Below, piece after piece: positions 11,687 through 21,538 of a stretch of 64,000 bases of DNA. The notes under the pieces are model-generated. The model searched no databases and was not told where the DNA came from. It saw only the letters and a list, made by a program, of their open reading frames with translations. Source of the stretch: Thermothielavioides terrestris NRRL 8126 (lineage: Eukaryota > Ascomycota > Sordariomycetes > Sordariales > Chaetomiaceae); assembly GCF_000226115.1 (NCBI RefSeq), contig NC_016459.1:4408501-4472500 (forward strand), given 5' to 3'. Both the position numbers and the translations under genes were made by a program. The stretch's first letter is position 1, and every line of letters begins with the position of its first letter.

Positions 11687-14600
11687 GCTCAAACCCAACC
11701 CCACCCGCGGTGGCGACTCCGCTTAGCCCGGCTGAGCCGGACCCCTACCGCCACGCTTTCTTCCCGCGTCCCGCCCACCTAATGCCGCGCGTTCTGTGGT
11801 TCCTTCCAGAAAGGAGCAGGGTACGCCCGGGCCCGCTCTCGTATCATCCTTGTCCTTGATTCCATGGTATTTGACTCAGACTGTCCATTCACAGTCCTCC
11901 TTACGCTGCGGAATAATACTGTGGTAGGTAGACTTACGGTGTCGTGAGCTCACGTCAGTCAGCCTCGACGGTTTCAAACAACGTCCCAACAAGATCACCG
12001 ACAACCACCACCAGCCCGAGTTTGCCCGACACGACGCCCGCGCTGCAATGTTCTCGAGCCATCCCGCGGGCCAATTTGGGGCGCTGCACGCTTCTCGGCG
12101 ATGCGCCTTGATTCAGCACGCTCTCCCGTTGCTTGGACTCCCGATGCCGCGTCTCCCACAACCCGCGGTTGCATGCCACACGCGTCCTGACCGCCTTCAT
12201 TAGCGCTCGGCTAACTCCATCCGGTTCCTACAATACACTACTGCGGTATCTGCGTAGAGCCGCTGCCTGTCGGCTTCGCAGCGGTGGCCTGGGGGCCTGC
12301 GGTCTAAACCGGACTCGTTGGCTGCAAGGGCTGATTTGATTACTCAAGATGAGACTCGTCACTGCAACACGGGATGCGCCAAGTCAGACCCCGCCAGCCA
12401 TGTGTGGATCAGAGGTTCGAGCACTTGAGCACCTGAACGCGACTGCTGGACGGCTGGTAGGCGGTGGGCAGGTTGGTCGCTGCCGGGACATGCCGGCAAC
12501 TTATGAAATGGCGTATTGTTTGCATCTTGGCTTCTTCGCTTGTGACCTCGGTCCCGGATTTCTTGTTTCCCCTCTCTCCACCACCTGCCGACCTTGCCGA
12601 CTCCTGATTGTCTTCGGCCCCATCTCACTCTCCATACCTCGCAGGTCGCCCTCATCCTCGCCGAGGTGCGGTAACGTGAGCGCCATTTGCCAGTTGCATC
12701 GGCCGCCCAGCTTGGACAGAGTTGCCAACCAAAGAAGCCGCTTGAGACACCGGCGAGACATCAGGTAGTGAGTTATTCCGACGACGCTAAGACGCAACTA
12801 CCGGCGCCAATAAATAAGCGAGGCGCCCGTCGAACTTGGCCACACCATTCCCGTTTTGCATGGGGAATGCACCATAACTCACAAGGACGCAGAGTTCAGG
12901 TGGCTACGAAGCTGGGTAAACCGATTTGCGCCAGCTGCAATTGGGCAAAGCCAGCGGGACACGCACCAATAGTGAGTGTCATAGCGGACGGCCCGGGGCT
13001 TATACTCGGGCTTTAGTTACCTATATTTAGCAGCCAAACACGGCTCACGGCCGACCTACACTTCACCACTGCAGTACTGATGCATGCGCAGTACAGCAGC
13101 CCGTACATACTGTGATCCGTAACACCACTGTACCGGCAATCAGTCCCCAGGGACAGCGCCACGCCAGCCGGGAATCGACCCGGTGCATCGTTCGATCGTG
13201 TAAGCCGCGATTGCGGAGTACGACGATCTGGGACGCCGATGCGGTGGTTCTCTCACTGCCAAGTCCCGCAGAACCGCAGATCGCAAATTGCTGGATGAGC
13301 AGTTGATTGATTTTCATGTCGTGTGCGGAGGACTCCATGTCCAGTACACCATCTGGGCATGTTTCATCGGAAATTAACAAGGAAGACGGCATACGCTGTA
13401 AAACGATGGGAGGGCCAGGGTTACAAACCGCAGAAGCCACTCCAGCGCAACCACAGCATCGCAGCGTCACAGCCGGCATTGTGCACTACTGTACGTGGCA
13501 GAAGCGAGAACTCGCCATGGAAGCCAGATGAGTGACTAGAGACTCAACTTTACTTGTTCTGTTTTAGCACTGTTCGCAGAACGGTACTGGGAAGGCAGAG
13601 TACTTCCGTATATGCACTTCGCGACAAAACCGAACTCTCAGGTGTGCGCCACCGGCCAAATTGGGAGACGGCTCGCTGTCAGCCCAAACCCTCAACCGCG
13701 TGAAGCACACCCAATTGGCGTGCGGGGTTCGCACCTCGACCAGCTGCCACGAGGCGCCCCCCTCTCGCCGGAGTAAGCTTCGGACCCGGAACCAGGTCAG
13801 CGGGCCCTCCTGACCCTAGCTCCGCCCGGCTCCGATCTGGTTCGCCACGCTAGGGGCTTTTTTGGCTGCCTATCGTTGTTGGACCCCGAGTTAAGCTCTC
13901 GGGAGGCTCGGGCTAAGCCTAGCTCCCTCAGCTCTGGTGCCTCCATGTACCTGGGACTGGGACATTCTTGGCGCCTTGGATCCCTGATTTTCTACAGGTT
14001 TCGCGCGCGAGCCGAGTGGCAGGGAAAGAATTCTGCTTCCCTCAGCTCAAGCCCAACGGGTCCGCTGCAGCTGACATGGGCTGCCCATGGCCAGGGAGAA
14101 GGGGGGAATCTGTGCTGACGTTGGTCGACGGCCAAGTACTGCCTATGTACATACATACAGAGGTAGGTACCTACCCTTCCTGTGTGTGATGACTGGGGCA
14201 AGGCAACGTCACGCTGCCACCCGCAGCGCTTCGTCGACGGGTCAATGGTTCGGGGTTTTTTCTACACGACGGATCCCCTCCACCACGACCCGCCATCCGC
14301 CAATGACCGCCCGTTCCAGGGAAAAGGAGACGAGCGGGATAGCAATTTAAACAATCTAAAATGCCATATCGGTAGGGCAGGGCCACGTTAGCCTGCTAAC
14401 GAAAGCCGCTAGCATCGGCAAAGAATGTCACCCCGAGCGTGACATCCCTCGTCCCTCACGAGGCGCGATGGCGCCATCCCATGTGCAATGCTACCTCTAT
14501 ACCCTGGGTATAACTCGGCTCGAACTTCCATAGTAATGTGCACACGCAACAGAGTCGAAGAGACGACGACACGCCGCGACAATGGTCCCTGGCAGTCGAT

Positions 14601-16269
14601 TACAGCAGTCAATCCGCCGCGCCGTACACGCACATAGCGCATACTTCACGTTTGCACATACAGTATGATGTGCGAAGACACCGTACACTAGGTACCTAGG
14701 CTGTTTGCCCACTCGCACTCGCATACATCCCCTGTAAGCCGGGCTCCCGTCAGCACCGGCCCTGCCTCGGTAGGATCCACTTGCACCTACTCGACAACAT
14801 GCGAGTCATCCGGGCCGGAGAGACTCGGAAAGCCTCGACTTTCCGTCCTCTGGCAGACTTCCTCGGAGCTGCACACGTGTATGTAGACAGGATGTACGAG
14901 GCTTTGCGGCCGCCGGTGACTCTCACATGGCTTTACCAAACACTTGGCACTGGGGCGAAGCCGGCGAAGCCGATAAGCGTTTGCCAGTTGCCCAGCACAT
15001 ACCGGCCCCTTACTGCGAGGCCTCTCTACCGCTCGCCCGCCAAGACCTTTACCTCCGAATCACGAGACCGTGGCCATGTGTTGCCCCTGCTTGGACGCAT
15101 CACAAGCCGCATGGCGGACACGCTCGGCCCAAGCTGCCGCACCCGCGTCTATCCATCCCCTTCCCGTCCCTTACGCCATGTTCGTGCGCCGGACGGCCTG
15201 CTCAAACCAGGGGGCGTCCACCACGGCCAAGTGCCACGCTGCAAGCCCATGCCGGCCAAGCCAATACTTTGACGCAGGACCAGTGGGCGGGCTCTGTCTC
15301 CTGCAGTCGCAGTCACGCTCCCCAACTCGAAAAGAAATCAAACCTACACAAGCCCGTCCGCCTCGATTCCCGAGCTTGTCTCCCGCCATGCTTCTTCGGA
15401 TCCTTCAGACATGCAGCAAGCGGCAGGACTATCGATCTCGGTTACGCCCTGAGCACTCGAGGCGAGCAACAGTACAGCCGCCGCTGTCAGGCGGGGGGGG
15501 ATAGTTGTTGGGGGAAGAAGGGGGGGAGGGGGGTGGCGTCCCCTACCGTGTGGCGGCTCTCGAGTTCTGAGTGTTCGTCCTTCTCATTGGATTGTGAAGC
15601 ACTGCCCGCTAAGCTTACTTCTCATGATCGAGGCGACCTCCGCGCCCCGGCGTTGTGCACAGCGGAGGGGAACCGGCACACCATGTTGCCCGAAGGCTGT
15701 TGCTCCTCCTCACCTCAGGCAGCTCCGGTCAGGGTCACCTTCATACCCATCATACCACCCCGGCGCCGTTTCCAATATTGCTCCTAGCCGCCGAACCATC
15801 AGGCACCCAGGTCACAAGAACGAGAACCCCGTGCGACGATAGCAACCACACCGACCGAGCCGTCCTGGACAAGTGCTCGCAGCGTCGCATTCATCCGCTT
15901 CGGCCTCCTCGTAGCTCCGAATCCATCCCGCGCACACCTCCGCGTCTGCCGGTGAGCTTTGACTCACGAACTTACTCGGCTCAGGAAAGGGGGGGAAGAA
16001 GAGGGGAAGAAGGCATCTCCGATACGAACTATTGCACCTTGCTGTGCCGTAGGGGCTGTCATCTCTACCCCTCTCGACGTAGCGGTGGTGGTGGTTTGTC
16101 TATATAACCACCGCCGTGCTCGACCCATCGCGTGTTTGATTTCCTAGCCTCACCAGGGCATCTGGACCGCAGTGATCCAGGCTTGATTCAGTCTTCAGAC
16201 CTTCTTCTTCTCCCTGGCTTGTCCACCTGCCTTTACAATAGCTGGTTCGCTCACCTAACTGCCGTCAAC
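11687..16269. other. Gene-poor region, right part, and laccase promoter
   Basis: No supported gene. Frames up to 286 residues (14927-15787) exist, but they overlap others on both strands, are rich in Cys/Arg/Pro by composition and match no family I know. Palindromic taggtacctacc-type strings recur (14162, 14690). The last few hundred bases are CT-rich and contain the laccase TATA-like box. Confidence 0.5.
16101..16107 (+). promoter_or_regulatory. TATA-like box of the laccase gene
   Basis: The string tatataa lies 163-169 bases upstream of the laccase ATG, preceded by a ggtggtggtggtt run and followed by a pyrimidine-rich leader. Position and match fit a core promoter; there is no transcript evidence. 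Confidence 0.5.
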
Positions 16270-18584
16270 ATGAAGTCGCTCGCTGGCGCCGTCGCGCTCA
16301 TGTTGGGCATCCTTGCCCCGACCATCACGGCCGCGCCCCCTGCCACTCTAGCTCAGAGGGATCTTCTCACCCCTCTCGAGGGCAGGCAGGACGCGGCAGG
16401 TCTGCCGAGCTGCAACACGCCGTCTAACCGGGCCTGCTGGACAACAGGGTTTGACATCAACACGGACTATGAACTGAAGACCCCCACCACGAATGTCACT
16501 CGGAAGGTAGAGTGATGGCCTCACCACCTGATGACCATACTGAGGAACCGGTACTAACTCCACTCAGTACACCCTGGTGCTGACCGAGGCTACCAACTGG
16601 AAGGGCCCAGACGGTTTCGTCAAGGAAAGGGTGATGCTGGTCAACAGTACGTCTCCGCCTGACTTCCCGTGCAGTCCTGTGTAACTACGCCGTTGTTCGT
16701 GAGACTGACCAACGCGACCCCGGTCTAGACTCGATTGTCGGTATGTGATGCATGCCTACGCTCAACATCGCCGGGGAAAGCAGAGTGTCTGACGATGAAT
16801 CCAACAGGTCCGACCATCTTCGCTGACTGGGGCGACAATCTTGAAATCACGGTCATCAACAACCTTCAGACCAACGGGTATGTTCTCCCGCGCTCTCCGG
16901 GTTCGCTCAACCGCTGACATGCACCAGCACCTCGATCCACTGGCACGGCCTGCGCCAACTCAACAACAACCTGAACGACGGTGTCAACGGCGTCACCGAG
17001 TGTCCCATCCCGCCCAAGGGCGGAAAGAAGCTGTACAGGTTCCGGGCGGTGCAGTACGGCACCACCTGGTACCACTCGCACTTCTCGGCCCAGTACGGCA
17101 ACGGCGTGGTCGGCGGGATCCAGATCAACGGGCCGGCGTCGCTGCCGTACGACATCGACCTGGGCGTGTTCCCCATCACGGACTGGTACAACCTGACGGC
17201 GGACCAGCTGGTGCTCTACACCCAGAACAACGGCCCGCCGTTCAGCGACAACGTGCTCTTCAACGGAACCGCCGTGCACCCCTTCACGGGCGAGGGCAAG
17301 TACGCCAACGTGACGCTGACGCCGGGCAAGCGGCACCGGCTGCGGCTGATCAACACGTCGGTCGAGAACCACTTCCAGGTCTCGCTCGTCAACCACACCA
17401 TGACCATCATCGCGGCCGACCTGGTGCCCGTCAACGCGCTGACGGTCGACAGCCTGTTCCTGGGCGTCGGCCAGCGGTACGACGTGACCATCGACGCGTC
17501 GCGCACCCCGGGCAACTACTGGTTCAACGTGACGTACGGCGGCTCCAACCTGTGCGGCGGCTCCAACAACAAGTTCCCGGCCGCCATCTTCCACTACGCC
17601 GGCGCCCCCGGCGGCCTGCCCACCGACCCGGGCGTCGCCCCCGTCGACCACAACTGCCTCGACAATATGGACCTGACCCCCGTCGTCAAGCGCAGCGTCC
17701 CGGCCAACAGCTTCGTCAAGAAGCCCGAGAACACGCTCGACGTCCACCTCGACACCACCGGCACCCCGCTGTTCGTCTGGAAGGTCAACGGCAGCGCCAT
17801 CAACATCGACTGGAACAACCCCGTCGACGACTACGTCATGAAGGGCAACTTGTCCTTCCCGACCGCCGATAACATTGTCGAGGTCGACGCGGCTGACCAG
17901 GTCTGTTTTCTCTTTTCTCTTTTATCCTTGCACATTTTTTTGTTCCCCTTCTGTAGCTCGATATGTGTGTGACTGACGCCGGCCCTCAAACAAACAGTGG
18001 ACGTACTGGCTCATCGAGAACGACCCGGAAGCCGTCATCAGCCTGCCGCACCCGATGCACCTCCACGTAAGTGTGCCCCTTGCCTCCTCCTTCACCATCA
18101 CCTCACCCAAACACTAAACAAACAAAACAAACCACTAACCCGCCCCCCTGCCCAACAGGGCCACGACTTCCTCGTGCTGGGCAAGTCCCCCGTCTCCCCA
18201 CCCGGCGCGCAGGTGGCCTACACGTTCGACCCGAGCACGGACCTGGCGCGGCTGGTGGGGACCAACCCGGTGCGGCGGGACGTGACGATGCTGCCGGCCA
18301 AGGGGTGGCTGCTGCTGGCGTTCAAGACGGACAACCCGGGCGCCTGGCTGCTGCACTGCCACATCGCGTGGCACGTGTCGGGCGGGCTGAGCGTGGTGTT
18401 CCTGGAGCGCGCGAGCGACCTGCGCGCGCAGCTCAACGGCGCCGCCGCCGCCGCCGACAAGGCCGAGTTCGAGCGCGTCTGCGCCGCCTGGCGCGACTAC
18501 TACCCCGCCAACGACCCGTTCCACAAGGTCGACTCCGGGTTGAAGCAGCGGTTTGTGGAGGTCAGCGAGTGGTTGATTCGTTGA
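16270..18584 (+). CDS. Secreted laccase (multicopper oxidase, ascomycete type)
   Basis: Seven exons: 16270-16506, 16568-16646, 16729-16740 (12 nt), 16808-16877, 16928-17900, 17998-18066 and 18159-18584; 621 residues. The enzyme oxidises phenols and reduces O2 to water. A signal peptide (about 1-21) precedes a propeptide that probably ends near LEGRQD. All four copper signatures are present: HWHGL, WYHSHFSAQYGNG, HPMHLHGHDF (split by intron 6) and HCHIAWHVSGGL. The T1 axial position (tenth after the Cys) is Leu. The C-terminus has DSGL followed by KQRFVEVSEWLIR, the processing site and plug known in Melanocarpus-type ascomycete laccases. The length matches the family. It lies tail to tail with a small cysteine-rich secreted protein gene. 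Donor 5 is gtctgt, an unusual but usable site. Lignin, pigment or detoxification roles cannot be told apart. Confidence 0.93.
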
Positions 18585-18858
18585 TTGATCGGGGGTTTAA
18601 TGTGGCTTCGAGCTTTCCCTTTTCTCTACTTGGTTTTTGTTTTAACTCGACTTTAACTTGTGCTACGTTGTGTGTGTGCGGATGCGGCCTAGACAAGAAA
18701 GCAACAAGAGGCCTTTGTGTTATACTGTGTATTGCTTGATACTACGTCTCGAGTCTGAACCGGACTGCATCGCAATCCAAGCAGTGGGGGGTGGCCGCCA
18801 TTTTCCCTCTTTTGCTGCCCCATCCCCTAGCGAACGCTTGAATGTCCCCGGTATTATA

Positions 18859-19340
18859 TTAGACCGTCACAGGCGGGCAGCTGCTCGAGCTCTGGAAGCA
18901 GACGTATCCCCCGCTGCTGCCGCAGCACCGCGCGTAGGCCTGCGCCGTGGCCAGGTTCATGTCATTGCAGAGCTGTCGGCAGAAGTACACGGGTTAGCAA
19001 GTCAATTGACAAAGCGGACTCGCTCAAGGTGAGAGAAACAGAGATAGGAAAATTACGACGGGGGCATAAACTGAAGCGAGAGGGCCCGGGGAAGGGGAAG
19101 AAAGGATGAAAGCGAAAAAAAGCAAGAAAAAACACGCACCGTCCCGTCATTCCCCAGCGAGCCGCCCACGTTGGCACAGCACGTCGCCGTGTCTGGGTCA
19201 ATGCCACTCCCGTCGTCCGTCTGGCAGCCGCACGAGTACACACAGGTCTGGCGGGGGTCGAGCACCTCCGGGCCGGCGGCGTTGGGGGCGGCTGCGGCCA
19301 GCGCAGCGACGGCGAGGAGGAGGGTGCTGAGGGTCTTCAT
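18859..19340 (-). CDS. Small secreted cysteine-rich protein
   Basis: Two exons, 19340-19140 and 18972-18859, joined in phase 0 over a 167-bp intron (GTGCGT...CCGACAG); 104 residues. A signal peptide (MKTLSTLLLAVAALAAAA) is followed by a short propeptide ending DPRQ, then a mature domain of about 70 residues with ten Cys in the order C-C-C-CC-C-CC-C-C. The motif order (TCVYSCGCQ, TATCCANVGG, LCNDMN, ARCCGS) resembles small secreted fungal proteins of unknown function. A TATA-like box (gtataaata on the minus strand, about 19450-19442) lies 100 bases upstream. It ends 275 bases from the laccase gene. An effector-like or antimicrobial role is possible but unproven. Confidence 0.85.
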
Positions 19341-20284
19341 TTTGATACGTTGTTTTTGTTGGCGCTGGTGTGATGATCGTGGTCGATGGACTGAGTGCTC
19401 TGTTGGACGACCTGGTGGGCGTTGAAGGCAAATGGAAAGGGTATTTATACACGGGAAGAGAATACCATGACGGAGGCTTCGGATGGCGACCCTCGGACAT
19501 GCTCGTGTTGGCACGAGTTCCATCACCGCGGAGATAGGCAGCATCCCCTTAACTTCAAGTCCGAGTCAGAGTCACGACCGTCCTATACTCCGTGAATCCT
19601 CCGCCTGGTCAGAGTTGGTTCCTGTGTTCAAAGGCTTAGCCCGGCCCTGCGCTACGAGAGCCAAGAAGTTGTTAGCACCCGGCGATGTCAACATTCCTCC
19701 GCTAAATGGCAACAATTGGCGGGCTCGGACTCAAGTGAGGTTGGCTCTAAGCGCTGTCAGCCGAGTGCAACACCCAGAACCAAAGATCCCTCTTCACCGA
19801 GTGCCATGTGACCGGCAATTCTTCCGCGGAGTATCCTCAATGCGGCGACTTGCAGTTCTGCTCGGATTCCGGCGAAGTCTTTCTACATATGGTGTCTGTC
19901 GTGAGAGCCCCTTTCACACACAACTCGGCTCGTGTTTGGCCTTGGCATGCACGCTAGTATCTACGAAGAGGTCAGTCGGGTCCGGTGCGTTCCGGATGTA
20001 CAAAGATCGGTTCCAGGTTGGGGTTGAGTGAGCTTGAGTATGTTCGAGTTTATTAAGCTAGATGAATAAGGGACCAGGCTGGGAAGTGCTGAGCCATGTC
20101 CAGCCCGATGAGGAGGAGGAGAATACACCGAGACGCCCCAGTGTTTAGATGGGCATCATTGAGCGCCCAAATACGGAACATCATCTGGAACTTGCGAGTC
20201 ACCCGCAGCATCTCTTCGAAAGCAAGCAAAGAGAACTGGGGAAAGAGAATCGGTTTCCATCAGCTGAGAAGGTCGCCAAGCATC
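19341..20284. other. Intergenic region
   Basis: This holds the promoter of the small cysteine-rich protein (TATA-like box near 19446) and otherwise only short unsupported frames. The forward frame 19483-20031 is Cys/Arg/Leu-mixed without a family signature. Confidence 0.5.
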
Positions 20285-20680
20285 TTACGAACGACCCTCA
20301 GTCGCTGGCGGCTCCTTGCCCGCCTCACGCTGCTCCTTCGGACCAGCCGGAGCCACATCCGCGTCCATCCACAGGGCAAGCTGCATAGGGCGGCTGGTGG
20401 GCCACTCACAGCTGTCGCCGTCCGTGCTCTCTCCGCCGTGGGCCGGCTCCTCCTCCCCCTCCAGCTGCATGGCAGATTCCTCGGCATCCACGGCTTCCGA
20501 ACTGCATTTGTCGCACTCCTCGGGTTTAACGTAGCGTACGACTGTCCCTCTCTTCTTTCTTCCGGGACATGCCTTGGGGGGCTTCCCGCAGGGCTTGTGG
20601 TCGACCGTCCTGGATTCGCCGGGACTGCGGCATCGCTTGCAGATCAGGCGCTGGAGGATGAAAGAGCACATTTTTGGCAT
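20285..20680 (-). CDS. Small protein with Cys/His metal-binding-like pattern, function unknown
   Basis: Intronless frame of 131 residues from the ATG at 20680; the ATG at 20671 is equally possible. The N-terminal half reads MCSFILQRLICKRC, then DHKPCGKPPKACPG and EECDKC. This Cys spacing is like that of many small filamentous-fungal proteins that start MC and end in a CxxC, which may bind zinc. The C-terminal half is acidic and low-complexity (EEPAHGGESTDGD). No signal peptide or membrane segment. The function is unknown. Confidence 0.6.
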   Translation of the reverse strand: MPKMCSFILQRLICKRCRSPGESRTVDHKPCGKPPKACPGRKKRGTVVRYVKPEECDKCSSEAVDAEESAMQLEGEEEPAHGGESTDGDSCEWPTSRPMQLALWMDADVAPAGPKEQREAGKEPPATEGRS

Positions 20681-21538
20681 GCGTCGCAAGGTTGAGAATC
20701 ACACGTGGGGGTCTGTCTGTCCGGTGGGAGACAGTTGTGGTTTGGCTCTGGACCAGCTGGTCGGAGGTCAAGTCGCTTGCTTATATACCACTTCCATGCT
20801 CGCTAAGACCGAGGGGACTGACTGGTAGATTGTTCCAGCATGGTCGTCAGAACAGCCAAGGGAGACCTAGAAATGGAACTCTTCATCTTCCTCATGTTCT
20901 GTACCTGTGTGCTTGTGACAAATGTTTTGTGACAAGCGTTTATCGGGGTGTCCTTTGTCCCCAGCTGTTTCCTGTAACAGCGACACTCAGTCTGGGCATT
21001 GTTTAGCCATCGTGCACCCAGATTCAACAATCCCATTGGTATCCAACCCAACTTCCATTTTGGTCTTGCTTACGGCCTGGGCTAAATTGCGTCATTGTCT
21101 CAGCTGCCCGGTGACCCCTGAGACACGATGTATGCCAGCCTTGGAGTGTTCATGTATGATGTCTTTCACCAGAACTCTGAACACTGAACTCAACATAGGA
21201 AGACAAGATGATGGTGACAGCAGCTTTATGTATATACAAAGATGACAAGACGATGGCTATCTCGAATACCAACACCGACCGCCAGCTCTTGGTAAAACGC
21301 CACGCTAGGAAAGCAGAAACGAAATCGCCATCCAAATCTTGGTGTAGAGTAACAAACCCGATGTAACCACAACCCAGAGGTCAATGCAACATCCGATACT
21401 CGAAGCAAAAGACGTTCAATCATCCAATCATGACAACAACAGCCCTCCAGCCGGTACATGCCTCTCTTTCAGATATCCTTTTCTTCTCAACCCATCCCTG
21501 TACCCCAACCACCAGCGCCTTCCCAACCAGCCCCAAGT
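20681..21538. other. Intergenic region between minus-strand genes
   Basis: This contains the 3' region of the NRPS-like gene and the upstream region of the small Cys protein gene. No supported frame. A C/A-rich stretch lies directly downstream of the NRPS stop codon (21480-21538). Confidence 0.5.

Noticed and set aside
13148..13215. tRNA-like sequence on the minus strand (ccgggtcgattcccgg)
   Set aside because: The putative T-loop is one base short, the anticodon stem does not pair, and there is no matching acceptor stem.
14927..15787. 286-residue forward frame in the gene desert
   Set aside because: Overlaps several other frames on the same strand, no family signature, no start context or splice pattern.
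16841..17872. 343-residue frame inside the laccase gene
   Set aside because: It is the shifted frame of laccase exon 5 and is Arg/Pro/Gln-rich as expected for a GC-rich shadow.
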